From Calothrix brevissima NIES-22 (lineage in GTDB: Bacteria; Cyanobacteriota; Cyanobacteriia; Cyanobacteriales; Nostocaceae): a stretch of DNA of 64,000 bases. The notes beneath the pieces are model-generated. The model had not been told where the DNA came from, searched no databases, and saw nothing but the letters and a program-made list of their open reading frames with translations. The stretch is from NCBI RefSeq assembly GCF_002367995.1, contig NZ_AP018207.1, positions 992,001-1,056,000 of the forward strand, read 5' to 3'. Below, one piece after another: positions 1 through 8,374 of this stretch (positions are counted from its first letter, which is position 1; every line of letters starts with the position of its first letter). The translations under genes were made by a program, and so were the position numbers.

Positions 1-365
1 CGCGCAACTTGCTGCTGGGGACGTGCTTTTGTGGCTGCTTTCGGCGGTGCTGTCTTTTTCCCTTGGGTATTATTAGCAGGCGCTGGACTATTAGCTTGGT
101 TATTAGCTATATTTGGCTGTTGTCCGGGAACATCCACCAACTTTTGTAACCGCAGACAAGATTGAATCAATTTAGTCATTTCCTGACGTAGTAGTTGATT
201 TTCTTGTGTTAATTGCTGGTTTTTAGTAGATAGGCTTTTTAATTGTGCTTGTGCTGTTTGTAACTCATCTGCTAATTCCCGATATACAGACAGGGGTACA
301 GAGGGGGGATAAGTGGGTGTATTTTGTGTATTTGGATTGCTGTAAATAGAATTTGTTGCTTGCAT
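1..365 (-). CDS. Hypothetical coiled-coil protein, C-terminus cut by window edge
   Basis: An open minus-strand frame starts at an ATG at 363-365 and runs off the left edge with no stop, giving at least 121 residues. The N-terminus (about 25 residues) is rich in Asn, Thr and Pro. A clearly amphipathic coiled-coil stretch follows at about 26-75, rich in Gln, Leu, Lys and Glu (for example ELADELQTAQAQLKSL). After it comes a low-complexity Ala/Pro/Asn/Lys tail that continues past the edge. No catalytic motif or membrane segment is visible. I do not recognise the family. The next gene, thiD, is on the same strand and ends 191 bp upstream of this start, so the two could be co-transcribed, but nothing proves it. 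Coding status rests on the sustained open frame and its coherent composition. Confidence 0.6.
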   Translation of the reverse strand, partial: MQATNSIYSNPNTQNTPTYPPSVPLSVYRELADELQTAQAQLKSLSTKNQQLTQENQLLRQEMTKLIQSCLRLQKLVDVPGQQPNIANNQANSPAPANNTQGKKTAPPKAATKARPQQQVA

Positions 366-556
366 AGGTTACTTAGCATGAAAAATTAGAGTAGGTTATG
401 GTTTTAGAGATACTATCAGAGATAGTCAACACTGAAACTATGCCCAAGAATAATAGAAAAATGATAACAGGGCAAAGATTTTTGCAGGAGATGATGAAAT
501 AATTACATACTAAGTACCTTAAAGCCCTATTGGCTTGAAGTACAGCAGATAACATA

Positions 557-1384
557 CTAATTGTTATTTTGCAGTAAAGGGAAAAAATGTCCTACAGGGC
601 CTTGTCCTTGACCAATATCAAGAGAGTAAGTAAGGGCAGTTGTAACATAGTTCTTTGCCTGTTGTACTGCTGTAAATATATCCTGGTTTTTAGCTAGGTT
701 AGCCGCGATCGCAGCTGATAAAGTACAACCAGTACCATGAGTATTTTTTGTATCTATCAACTGAGTTGACAAGGTTGATAATCTTTCGCCATCAAACCAG
801 ATATCAACACCATGTGCTTTTCCCTTCATTCCACCACCCTTTACCAAAACCGCTTTCGCGCCTAATTTCTGGTGAATAATTTGCGCTGCTGCTTGCATAT
901 CATCCAGGCTATCAATAGTTAACCCACTCATAATTTGCGCTTCATAACGGTTTGGCGTCACAATAGCCGCCTGGGGGATTAAAGCATGGCAAAGAGTATA
1001 TACTGCATCATCATCAATTAATTGTGCCCCAGTGCGTGACACCATGACTGGATCTACTACCAAATTCTGAATTTGCAAAGCCTCTACCTGCTGCGCCACA
1101 GCTAAAATAATTTCCTGATTGAGTAACATTCCTGTTTTTGCAGCTTGCACACCAATATCTTCAACCACAGCTTGTATTTGCGCCACTACAGCCTCAGGAG
1201 CGATCGCATCAACTCGCCTGACACCCAAAGTATTTTGTGCCGTAATGCAGGTTATAGCACTAGTACCGTGAACGCAGTGAAACGCAAAAGTACGTAAATC
1301 AGTTTGAATTCCCGCACCACCACCACTATCAGAACCAGCAATCGTTAAGGCAACAGGTATCCTAGATTTTGTCACAGCATTCAT
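557..1384 (-). CDS. thiD: Hydroxymethylpyrimidine/phosphomethylpyrimidine kinase ThiD
   Basis: The 275-residue protein has the usual ThiD length and the ribokinase-like fold signatures. The N-terminal substrate loop reads AGSDSGGGAGIQTDL (about residues 16-30), and the C-terminal anion-hole motif reads NTHGTGCTLSAAIAA. VKGGG lies mid-protein. ThiD phosphorylates 4-amino-5-hydroxymethyl-2-methylpyrimidine twice to give HMP-PP, the pyrimidine half of thiamine pyrophosphate, in the cytoplasm. The start is the ATG at 1382-1384. No other thiamine gene lies nearby, so it appears to stand alone, as is common in cyanobacteria. The family assignment is very secure. A pyridoxal-kinase side activity is possible, as in some ThiD proteins, but cannot be judged from sequence. 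Confidence 0.95.
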   Translation of the reverse strand: MNAVTKSRIPVALTIAGSDSGGGAGIQTDLRTFAFHCVHGTSAITCITAQNTLGVRRVDAIAPEAVVAQIQAVVEDIGVQAAKTGMLLNQEIILAVAQQVEALQIQNLVVDPVMVSRTGAQLIDDDAVYTLCHALIPQAAIVTPNRYEAQIMSGLTIDSLDDMQAAAQIIHQKLGAKAVLVKGGGMKGKAHGVDIWFDGERLSTLSTQLIDTKNTHGTGCTLSAAIAANLAKNQDIFTAVQQAKNYVTTALTYSLDIGQGQGPVGHFFPLLQNNN

Positions 1385-1768
1385 CTGATTAATTTTTTAC
1401 CTGCATTGATTGTAAATAATTACCACAATCAAAACCTATTTCTAAGATACAAGGTTGGGTTGAGGAACGTAGACGCGGAGCGGCTTCCCGTAGGGTAACC
1501 CAACACCCGAAAACTTTGGTATTGTTGGGTTTCACTCTGTTCAACCCAACCTACATTTATTTTTCTTTTCCCAAAGTGATAGAAGAAGGTTAATCGTGTT
1601 AATTCTTAAGCCAAAGCAATCAAACAACAAATTTTAACAAAAGCTTGTGTAGTCTTGCGGATTTTTGGGCATTCTAACTAAAGTTACTTCTAAAAATCAG
1701 TTCTGCTGGGCGCAAAAAGTATTGTGAAGACAAATATATAAATATACAGTGAAAAAACATAAAGCAGT
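1385..1768. other. Intergenic gap between divergent thiD and histidine kinase
   Basis: This 384-bp gap holds a terminal-inverted-repeat element (1452-1552, listed separately) and AT-rich DNA on both sides that should carry the two divergent promoters. I see no further open frame or RNA gene. Confidence 0.6.
1452..1552. repeat. MITE-like element, AGGTTGGGTTGA terminal inverted repeats
   Basis: AGGTTGGGTTGA at 1452-1463 is the exact reverse complement of TCAACCCAACCT at 1541-1552. A second, inner inverted pair (AACCCAAC and GTTGGGTT) lies inside, so the element can fold into a double-stemmed hairpin. The left arm also carries a GC-rich segment (about 1470-1495, GCGGAGCGGCTTCCCGTAGGG) of a kind often seen scattered in Nostoc-type genomes. 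Related copies lie at 8375-8472 and 32788-32820. There is no coding capacity. Confidence 0.75.
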
Positions 1769-4000
1769 ATGTCTACTGAAGCTATATACGAAGAGCTAAC
1801 AACTTTACGCCAACGCACTGAGCAGTTAGAGAAAGCTTTCTCCTCAGCAACTCGTGCTGTTAAACAGCAATATCGATTGTGGATAGATTCTCAACGTGCA
1901 GGGGAAACTGTAACGGAACTGCGGCATAGATTGTCATTTATGATACAGCGTCATCCATTAGGAGTAATTTCTTGGAATTTGGCTTTTGAGGTGACAGACT
2001 GGAATCCAGCAGCAGAGAAAATATTTGGCTATAGCGAGCGGGAAGTACTAGGACGCCATGCAGCCGATATTATAGTAGCTGAAGGTGATAAACAGGAAAC
2101 AAACGCTGCTTTTAACGAATTTACTCAGCAAAAACAGGTAATACCTAATACTAGCCAGAATTGTACTAAAGATGGCAAAATTATCACTTGTAAGTGGTAT
2201 CACACACCTCTGACTGATTTGCATGGCAAGCTGATTGGTTTATTATCAATCGTTGAAAATATCACTGTAGCGCCTGTCACAGAAGTTACCACGATGGCTT
2301 CTGTGACTGACGATCAACAATTAATTGCCAATCTACCTGCTATGGTTTACCAGTTTCAACTGGAACCAGATAATAGCGCTTCTTTCGTGAAAATCTTGTC
2401 TGGTTCTCAAGGAATTTACGGTATCAAACCAGAAGTAGGACAACAAAATTGTAAATTATTAACAGAAGCAGTTCATCCTTGCGATCGCCAATCTTTTTTA
2501 GAGTCTATTGCTATTTCTGCCCAAACATTACAAACTTGGCATTGGGAAGGACGGATTTTATCTAGTTGCGGTCAGTGGAAGTGGGTACAAGGTCTTTCCC
2601 AACCAGAGGTACAATCAACAGGTAAAATTCTTTGGGATGGGTTATTGATTGATATCACTAATCGCAAAACAGCATTCACAGAAGCACCAGCAACTACTTT
2701 TCCAGCACAAACCGAAGCTATGTTTCGCAGCTTAGTAGAAAATGCTGATGATATAATTTATACCTTATCTTTGGATGGTAAGTTTACTTACCTTTCCCCT
2801 AGCTTCACCGAGATGTTTGGCTATGAAATCTCAGAATTCATCGATAAATCTTTTGCTTCGATAATTAATCCTGAAGATATCACCATTTATGAAACAATTC
2901 TGCAAAAAATTCTCGCAATAGGTAAAAAACAAGCTGGAATAGAAGTGAGGATTAAACGTGAAGATGGTAGTACTTGCTGGATTGTCTTTAACGCTTCACC
3001 GATAAAAAATGCTGCTAGTAAAGTAGTAGGTTTTCAGGGGAATATGCGAGATATTACGGAGAGAAAAATTACCGAAGCAGATTTAGTGCGATCGCAAACT
3101 CAACTCCAACAGCAAACCTCTGAATTAGAGCAAACTCTCCAAGAATGTCAACGCATTCAATCCCAGCTAATCCAGAGTGAAAAAATGTCTTCTATTGGTC
3201 AATTAGTAGCTGGAGTTGCCCACGAAATCAATAATCCTGTAAATTTTATTTACGGTAACCTAGCTCACGCTAACAACTATACTCAGGACTTATTAAATTT
3301 TCTCCAGCTTTACCAAAAATACTACCCCAATCCTCCGGCAGAAATTACAGAAGAAGCCGAAGCTATCGACCTCGATTTTCTCTTACAAGACCTACCACAT
3401 CTTTTATCTTCCATGAAAGTAGGTGCTGACCGTATCCGGAAAATCGTCGCTTCTCTACGTACCTTCTCCCGATTCGATGAAGCCGATTTAAAATTTGCGG
3501 ATATTCATGAAGGTATAGATAGCACCTTAACCATCCTAGATTACCGTTTAAAAGCCAAACCCAACCGCCCCACCATTCAAGTAATCAAAGAATACGGCGA
3601 TTTACCTTTAATTCAGTGCTACGCCGGACAACTTAACCAAGTATTTATGAACATCTTAGCTAATGCTATCGATGCTCTCGAAGAAAGTTATGAGTCACAA
3701 AAGTCAGCTTATGATTGTCTTAATATCCGCATTTATACTGAAAAAATCAACGCTCAACATATCACCATCCGAATTGCTGACAACGGCCCTGGAATCACAG
3801 AACAAGTTATAAATCGGTTATTTGACCCCTTTTATACAACCAAGGCTGTAGATAAAGGTACAGGTATGGGTCTATCAATTAGTTACCAAATTATCACCGA
3901 ACGTCACAACGGCTCAATCAAATGCATCTCATCACCAGGACAAGGTGCTGAATTCATCATTGAAATTCCGATTGAACAGTCAATAGTCAATGGTCAATAG
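1769..4000 (+). CDS. PAS-domain sensor histidine kinase
   Basis: The 743-residue protein begins with a short coiled coil (1-50). Three PAS-like sensor modules follow, at about 55-170, 190-300 and 313-437, the third ending in the PAC-type phrase MRDITERK. A coiled-coil linker leads to the HisKA dimerisation domain with the phospho-acceptor His at about residue 485 (GVAHEINNP). The HATPase domain shows an N-box (NILANAIDAL, about 629-638), DNGPGI and GTGMGLSIS. It should autophosphorylate and pass phosphate to a response regulator that is not encoded nearby. No membrane helix is evident, so it is probably cytosolic and senses a ligand or redox state through a PAS pocket. The HEINNPVNF variant is typical of cyanobacterial hybrid-less kinases. 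The last residues and the stop codon are encoded inside a heptanucleotide repeat that begins near 3977. Confidence 0.9.
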   Translation: MSTEAIYEELTTLRQRTEQLEKAFSSATRAVKQQYRLWIDSQRAGETVTELRHRLSFMIQRHPLGVISWNLAFEVTDWNPAAEKIFGYSEREVLGRHAADIIVAEGDKQETNAAFNEFTQQKQVIPNTSQNCTKDGKIITCKWYHTPLTDLHGKLIGLLSIVENITVAPVTEVTTMASVTDDQQLIANLPAMVYQFQLEPDNSASFVKILSGSQGIYGIKPEVGQQNCKLLTEAVHPCDRQSFLESIAISAQTLQTWHWEGRILSSCGQWKWVQGLSQPEVQSTGKILWDGLLIDITNRKTAFTEAPATTFPAQTEAMFRSLVENADDIIYTLSLDGKFTYLSPSFTEMFGYEISEFIDKSFASIINPEDITIYETILQKILAIGKKQAGIEVRIKREDGSTCWIVFNASPIKNAASKVVGFQGNMRDITERKITEADLVRSQTQLQQQTSELEQTLQECQRIQSQLIQSEKMSSIGQLVAGVAHEINNPVNFIYGNLAHANNYTQDLLNFLQLYQKYYPNPPAEITEEAEAIDLDFLLQDLPHLLSSMKVGADRIRKIVASLRTFSRFDEADLKFADIHEGIDSTLTILDYRLKAKPNRPTIQVIKEYGDLPLIQCYAGQLNQVFMNILANAIDALEESYESQKSAYDCLNIRIYTEKINAQHITIRIADNGPGITEQVINRLFDPFYTTKAVDKGTGMGLSISYQIITERHNGSIKCISSPGQGAEFIIEIPIEQSIVNGQ

Positions 4001-4031
4001 TCAATGGTCAATGGTCAATGGTCAATGGTCA
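3977..4031. repeat. Heptanucleotide STRR (TCAATAG/TCAATGG) overlapping the kinase 3' end
   Basis: About seven head-to-tail heptamers, alternating TCAATAG and TCAATGG. The repeat begins inside the kinase gene and supplies its last seven or so codons and its stop. It matches the short tandemly repeated repetitive sequences described from heterocystous cyanobacteria. Confidence 0.9.
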
Positions 4032-4049
4032 AAAATATAGTCTTTTTAT

Positions 4050-4092
4050 CTTCCTTGTCCTCCTTGTCCTCCTTGTCCCCCTTGTCCCCCCC
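4050..4092. repeat. Nonamer STRR (CTTGTCCTC / CTTGTCCCC)
   Basis: Four to five copies of a pyrimidine-rich nonamer, CTTGTCC followed by TC or CC. The same family recurs near 25709-25778 and 38897-38925, and as its complement near 37118-37155. Confidence 0.9.
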
Positions 4093-4102
4093 AATGCCCA
4101 AT

Positions 4103-4510
4103 TTACAATATCCCTTGTAAAAACTTGCCCCATTCCGCAGCTAAAGGAATTTCTGTAAACGGAACGCGTGCTGATTGAGGTTTTTCTGCAAAAATAAATT
4201 CCAACTCAATCTGACGACCTTTTTCTGGTGGATTGTCTATCTCTACTATTTTGTCATCCACTAAAAGTTGGATTTGTTGCACATCAACTAAAGAAAAAGT
4301 TTCCAGTTTAATCGGCCCTTTCGGCGTGGGTTTTCCCCAAGTTATATCTTGACCCTTTTGACCCAATACCGCATAAATATCATATTTAGCTCGTTCAAAT
4401 TGTTCTGCCCAAGCGCGGTAAGCCTCAACTTTTTGATACTCTTTTGAGCCTTGCCAAGCCAACCAGAAAAACATGAATAATAAGGGTAACCACAAAAGAC
4501 CGCGTTCCAT
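4103..4510 (-). CDS. Conserved-type hypothetical protein with N-terminal membrane anchor
   Basis: 135 residues. Residues about 4-20 form one hydrophobic segment (LLWLPLLFMFFWLAWQG), which would act as a signal anchor. The remainder is soluble and mixed alpha/beta. It starts with a charged amphipathic helix (KEYQKVEAYRAWAEQFERAKYD split across 24-45), followed by beta-rich sequence. No known motif was recognised. The ATG at 4508-4510 is the natural start because the hydrophobic anchor follows it directly. The gene is convergent with the kinase upstream and divergent from the subtilase gene at 4620, so a shared 109-bp promoter region is likely. Function is unknown. Stable reading frame and sensible membrane topology support it as real. 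Confidence 0.7.
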   Translation of the reverse strand: MERGLLWLPLLFMFFWLAWQGSKEYQKVEAYRAWAEQFERAKYDIYAVLGQKGQDITWGKPTPKGPIKLETFSLVDVQQIQLLVDDKIVEIDNPPEKGRQIELEFIFAEKPQSARVPFTEIPLAAEWGKFLQGIL

Positions 4511-4619
4511 TGTTGAAAAATCCTGAGTACAAATTTTAACTTACGTGCAAAATACACCAATCGGAGCCAGAGATAAGTTATGTTAGTGAGCAACTGGCAA
4601 AAAGCGGTGATGACTTTAT

Positions 4620-6473
4620 ATGAGAAGGCTTATATTATTTTGCTTGTTTGTCATTGGGTTAGTAGCTGCTGTATTTGGGTTCCTCAATTTTCAGGGACTA
4701 GCAGCTAAAGGCGAGTTTGAGACGATTTTGCTAGATTTTCGCGAAGATATACCGAAAGAGGTAGTAGAGAAAGATCTGCAAGCGATCGCTCAACAATACC
4801 AGGTTACACCCCAATTGGATAATAAATTTTCAGCAAAAGATAATGTGTATATTATCAAAGGCGATCGCCAACGGCTGAAAGAACTGCAAAAATCTCAATT
4901 CAAATCGGCTACAGAGTTTATCGAGCCAAATTATATTTACAAAAAGATTCCCCAACCGGGTGAAGCTGCTTTCTTGGGCGAATTTTTAAAACCCAACGAA
5001 AACGAAGACGATGTTAGTCCTTCCTTAACTGGCCCTAACGATCAGTATTACAGCAAGCAGTGGAACTTGCACCAAATTGGCATTGAAGCGGCGTGGAATC
5101 AAACTAAAGGTAGTGGCGTGACAGTCGCCGTTATCGACACAGGAATTACTCGCGTCCGCGACTTATACGAAACGAAATTTGTCAAAGGTTACGATTTCGT
5201 CAACGATAGAGAAGACGCCAAAGACGATAACGGACATGGTACCCATGTAGCAGGTACCATCGCTCAAGCCACTAACAACAAATATGGTGTAGCTGGTATT
5301 GCCTACGAAGCCAATCTCATGCCTTTAAAGGTACTGAATGATTATGGTGGCGGTACAGTAGCCGATATTGCCGAAGCAATTAAATTTGCTGCTGATAAAG
5401 GCGCAGATGTGATTAACATGAGCTTAGGTGGTGGCGGTGAAAGTCAGTTAATGAAACAAGCCATTGACTACGCCCACAACAAAGGCGTTGTCATTGTCGC
5501 CGCAGCTGGTAACGAAAATGCCAATGGAGCCAGCTATCCCGCCCGTTATCCCCATGTTATCGGCGTTTCTGCATATGGCCCCGATGGTGAAAAAGCCCCC
5601 TATTCTAACTTTGGTGCAGGGGTAGATATCTCCGCCCCTGGTGGTAGTGAAGCAGGAAAGATTCTCCAAGAGACAATCAACGAAAATGGCGAAGGTGTGT
5701 TTCTTGGCTTCCAAGGAACAAGTATGGCATCTCCTCACGTGGCTGGCGTAGCTGCACTTATCAAAGCCAAAGGCGTTCAAAATCCCGATGAGGTTTTACA
5801 AATCCTCAAACAGTCATCGCGAGTTATCCAAGACGACAGTTTAAATTATTACGGCGCTGGACAACTCAACGCTGATGCAGCAGTTAAACTCGCCACTGAA
5901 GGTCAAATAAGTTTCTCCGATTTCTTCCGTTGGTTGCGGGATAACGGCTATCTTAACCCCGGCTTTTGGATTGATGGCGGTGCTGTTGCACTCCTACCCA
6001 AGATTTTGATGGTATTAGGTTCCTATCTATTAGCTTGGTTTTTACGAGTTTACTTTCCCTTCTCCTGGAGTTGGTCATTATCCAGTGGTTTAATTTTTGG
6101 CAGTTCGGGATTATTCTTCCTCAAAGGATTTTATATCTTTGATCTGCCTCAATGGCCGTTCCGCCTTTTAGGCAGTTCGATTCCGGAATTAGGTAATGCT
6201 ATTCAAGGAACCGATGCTTTAAATCCCCTATTTGCTAGCGTTTTAATTCCCTTTGTGCTTATCGCCTTATTGTTGGGACATCCTAGCGGTAAATGGTTTG
6301 CAATTGGTTCAACTTTAGGTGTCGCTGCATGTTTAACCATCAGTGCAGTTTACGACCCTACAGTTTGGGGATTGGGTGATAGTTACTTAGCACGAACATT
6401 TCTGATTGCTAATGCCCTACTCTGTTACGGACTAGCCCAGTTATCGTTGAAAAATGAAAGACAAGTAGCTTAA
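4620..6473 (+). CDS. Membrane-anchored S8 family serine peptidase (subtilase)
   Basis: 617 residues. A signal peptide or anchor (residues 1-26) is followed by an I9-like propeptide region (about 30-100). The catalytic domain shows the full triad: Asp173 in VAVIDTGI, His206 in NGHGTHVAG and Ser368 in GTSMASPHVAG, with the oxyanion Asn298 in AAGNENA. After the peptidase domain (ending about 425), a C-terminal part of about 190 residues holds four or five hydrophobic helices, so the enzyme is probably held in a membrane with its catalytic domain on the outer or periplasmic side. Subtilases with several C-terminal helices occur in cyanobacteria, and their substrates are mostly unknown. A strong terminator-like hairpin lies just downstream at 6490-6518. 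The subtilase assignment is certain; its physiological role is not. Confidence 0.93.
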   Translation: MRRLILFCLFVIGLVAAVFGFLNFQGLAAKGEFETILLDFREDIPKEVVEKDLQAIAQQYQVTPQLDNKFSAKDNVYIIKGDRQRLKELQKSQFKSATEFIEPNYIYKKIPQPGEAAFLGEFLKPNENEDDVSPSLTGPNDQYYSKQWNLHQIGIEAAWNQTKGSGVTVAVIDTGITRVRDLYETKFVKGYDFVNDREDAKDDNGHGTHVAGTIAQATNNKYGVAGIAYEANLMPLKVLNDYGGGTVADIAEAIKFAADKGADVINMSLGGGGESQLMKQAIDYAHNKGVVIVAAAGNENANGASYPARYPHVIGVSAYGPDGEKAPYSNFGAGVDISAPGGSEAGKILQETINENGEGVFLGFQGTSMASPHVAGVAALIKAKGVQNPDEVLQILKQSSRVIQDDSLNYYGAGQLNADAAVKLATEGQISFSDFFRWLRDNGYLNPGFWIDGGAVALLPKILMVLGSYLLAWFLRVYFPFSWSWSLSSGLIFGSSGLFFLKGFYIFDLPQWPFRLLGSSIPELGNAIQGTDALNPLFASVLIPFVLIALLLGHPSGKWFAIGSTLGVAACLTISAVYDPTVWGLGDSYLARTFLIANALLCYGLAQLSLKNERQVA

Positions 6474-6489
6474 CTTAAGAGGGAATACA

Positions 6490-6518
6490 GGGAGAGTAAT
6501 TCAAAATATTACTCTCCC
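6490..6518 (+). terminator. Hairpin terminator after the subtilase gene
   Basis: GGGAGAGTAAT at 6490-6500 pairs perfectly with ATTACTCTCCC at 6508-6518 around a 7-nt loop and is followed by a T-rich tail. It sits 17 bp after the subtilase stop and before the next start at 6553. Confidence 0.75.
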
Positions 6519-6552
6519 TCATATTTTAATCCTCTCAACATTCAGCAATTTT

Positions 6553-6786
6553 ATGAGTACTACAGTTACAGGCACAATCCAACATCGTGACATTGGTACT
6601 GGTGCATGGGCGCTAGTTACCGATGATGGCATCACCTATGAACTACCCAGAAGTACAGACAAACAGCTACTCAAGTCAGGACAAACAGCCAAAGTAACAG
6701 GAAAAGTTCGTGACGATGTTATGACAGCCGCCATGATTGGCCCTGTCCTAGAAGTACAATCCTTTGAGGTAATTAGTTCTGACTAG
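6553..6786 (+). CDS. Small beta-rich protein, OB-fold-like, function unknown
   Basis: 77 residues, with alternating hydrophobic beta-strand pattern and many Gly, Thr and Val: GTIQHRDIGTGAWALV, then ITYELP, then AKVTGKVRDDVMTAAMIGP. This spacing suggests a small beta-barrel of the OB or SH3 type, as in short nucleic-acid- or metal-binding cyanobacterial proteins, but no defining motif is present. The ATG at 6553 is the only reasonable start. The gene follows the subtilase terminator, so it probably has its own promoter. Its 3' end overlaps the 3' end of the convergent thioredoxin-like gene by 14 bp. I do not assign a function. Confidence 0.65.
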   Translation: MSTTVTGTIQHRDIGTGAWALVTDDGITYELPRSTDKQLLKSGQTAKVTGKVRDDVMTAAMIGPVLEVQSFEVISSD

Positions 6787-7096
6787 CTGTGGAATTGACT
6801 ACTTCTTGTAAACGACTTCTAAATTCTCCTTTGGGATGACCTCCTTTCACCTCACCGATAATTTGAAACTCTCCTTCAGGAGAATCACAAACAATGTAAG
6901 TAGGCCATCCCATTTCTGATTTATCAGGATACTGAGTTAATAAAATTTTGCGATACTTGCGGTAAGTAGCTGTATCCTGCATCTTGACATCAATAAATTG
7001 CAAATTCAACTCCTCAGCCACTGTTTTGTCATAGAAAGACATTTTGTGGCAAATTCCACATTCTTCTGAGGAAAATTTAATTACCGCTAAATTCAT
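6773..7096 (-). CDS. Thioredoxin-family protein with CGIC active-site motif
   Basis: 107 residues from the ATG at 7094-7096. The sequence MNLAVIKFSSEECGICHKM places a CxxC redox pair (CGIC) after the first beta strand, as in thioredoxin-like folds. The cis-Pro region appears as GWPTYIV, and the C-terminal helix is intact. An in-frame ATG 51 bp upstream would add 17 residues with no resemblance to the fold, so I prefer the inner start. The CGIC motif differs from the classic CGPC, which usually alters redox potential, so a reductase, isomerase or sensing role are all possible. The 3' end overlaps the convergent 77-residue gene by 14 bp. Its upstream side faces the long NsiR1/hetF intergenic region. 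Confidence 0.8.
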   Translation of the reverse strand: MNLAVIKFSSEECGICHKMSFYDKTVAEELNLQFIDVKMQDTATYRKYRKILLTQYPDKSEMGWPTYIVCDSPEGEFQIIGEVKGGHPKGEFRSRLQEVVNSTASQN

Positions 7097-7697
7097 TGGA
7101 CTTTGCGACTCTTGAAGATATAAGCAAGCAAATCTAGTATAAAACATTCAAGATTGGCATCTTACCGCCACAGGTAAGACTTACCCCAGTAGCCGATTAA
7201 CGTAAATCTCATAGCCAAAGTTTTAGTCTGCAAATCCTCACAAAATCAGACAATAAAAGTTGCCAGAGCCGAAAAGTTGTGTAAAACTGTGAATGGGCTT
7301 AAGAGCTTTATTAAGTAATGGAACTTCCGTTACAGGCAAACGTCTTATGAGGTTGAAAGTATATTCTTCCTTAAAGACAAGCTACAAACGGTTTAGTTCA
7401 AGGGGCAAAATTATAAAGAAATAATTAAAATTTTGCAGCATATATTAGTGGAATATCTATTGCATCAGCCTTCTAGCAAATATAAGGTTAAAAATTTAGT
7501 CAATAACTGACATCAAGACCTAGCAAAAACAATGGTAAAATAGATTCACTTAACAGTTAACGCCAGGTAAGCGATCGCGAAACTGAAAAAATCAGTATTT
7601 AGTTGGGCAGTGGCAAGAAGATAACAACACAATTGTTGTGTTAAGATATTGCCCTCACTACCTAAATAATCGGCAGCTAACCGCCAACTATCTCCTC
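7097..7697. other. Intergenic region upstream of the NsiR1 array
   Basis: About 600 bp without a supported gene. It contains a short palindrome GGTAAGACTTACC near 7172-7184, and a hairpin made of AACACAA and TTGTGTT around a 3-nt loop near 7627-7645. It should hold the promoter of the thioredoxin-like gene and possibly a distal hetF promoter. I cannot locate either with confidence. Confidence 0.5.
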
Positions 7698-7756
7698 AAA
7701 AAATCCCCAGTAGGTATAAGCCTACTAGGGGAGTTAGTTATCAGGGTGCATCTACC
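7698..7756 (-). ncRNA. nsiR1: NsiR1 copy 1 (distal to hetF)
   Basis: Predicted RNA of about 59 nt from 7756 down to the T-tract at 7698-7703. The DIF1 box is at 7787-7792. The terminator stem uses CCTACTAGGGG against CCCCAGTAGG, with an unusual TATAAG loop. This is the unit farthest from hetF. Confidence 0.82.
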
Positions 7757-7830
7757 ACTTCACTGTTCTTAGGTTCAAGGCCATCCTCCGGATAAATTTT
7801 GAGCGAGGATATTCCTCTGGTTTCAAAAAT

Positions 7831-7888
7831 AAAAAACCCTAGTAAGTATAAACCTACTAGGGGAGTTAGTTATCAGGGTGCATCTACC
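7831..7888 (-). ncRNA. nsiR1: NsiR1 copy 2
   Basis: The predicted RNA runs from 7888 to the T-tract at 7831-7836, with the DIF1 box at 7919-7924. Its loop resembles that of copy 1, so copies 1 and 2 form a subgroup. Confidence 0.82.
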
Positions 7889-7962
7889 ATTTACTTGTTC
7901 TCGAATAAATCTAGGCAATCCGGATAAAATTGTCACAAATACAGTAACTAGAAAATGACCAG

Positions 7963-8021
7963 AAAAAACCCCCCAATGGTGGCAGCCAATGAGGGGAGTT
8001 AGTTATCAGGGTGCATCTACT
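7963..8021 (-). ncRNA. nsiR1: NsiR1 copy 3 (variant)
   Basis: DIF1 box at 8052-8057 (TCCGGA), predicted RNA from 8021 to 7963. The 5' end reads AGTAGATGC instead of GGTAGATGC. The stem is changed to CCCCTCATTGG paired with CCAATGGGG-like sequence, a compensatory change that keeps the hairpin. Confidence 0.78.
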
Positions 8022-8097
8022 AGTTTATGTATTCTTCACTGAGAGACTAAATCCGGACAAAATAGGCACATAAAATTAACCAGTGCAAAACCAAAAT

Positions 8098-8154
8098 AAA
8101 ACCCCTAATGAGTTTGAGCAAATTAGGGGAGTTAGTTATCAGGGTGCATCTACC
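8098..8154 (-). ncRNA. nsiR1: NsiR1 copy 4
   Basis: DIF1 box at 8185-8190, predicted RNA from 8154 to about 8098. The stem is CCCCTAA with TTAGGGG, again a paired change from the consensus CTAG. The T-tract is shorter than in other units. Confidence 0.78.
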
Positions 8155-8231
8155 TCTTCACTATTCTCAGTGCAGCTACTACAATCCGGATAAAAATCAG
8201 AAAGCAGGGTGTAATACCAGTGAATCATGAC

Positions 8232-8290
8232 AAAAACCCCCTAGTGAGTTTGAGTCAACTAGGGGAGTGGATTATCAGGGTGCATCTACC
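8232..8290 (-). ncRNA. nsiR1: NsiR1 copy 5
   Basis: DIF1 box at 8321-8326, predicted RNA from 8290 to 8232. Copies 5, 6 and 7 share GTGGATTATCAGGG in place of GTTAGTTATCAGGG on the plus strand and are almost identical, so they look like the most recent duplications. An inverted-repeat element sits in the spacer after this copy. Confidence 0.82.
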
Positions 8291-8374
8291 TCTTCACTAT
8301 TCTCAGTGCAGCTACTACAATCCGGAATAAAATCAGAACGCAGTGGCGTGGCAAGGCTAAAATGTTGCCAAAAA

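Noticed and set aside
373-555. Minus-strand frame of 60 codons between the edge gene and thiD
   Set aside because: It sits in the thiD-edge gene gap with no ribosome site; hydrophobic stretch arises from AT-rich DNA.
4342-4593. Minus-strand frame of 83 codons antisense-shifted over the 135-residue gene
   Set aside because: It overlaps the better-supported 135-residue gene in another frame, which has a clear membrane anchor.
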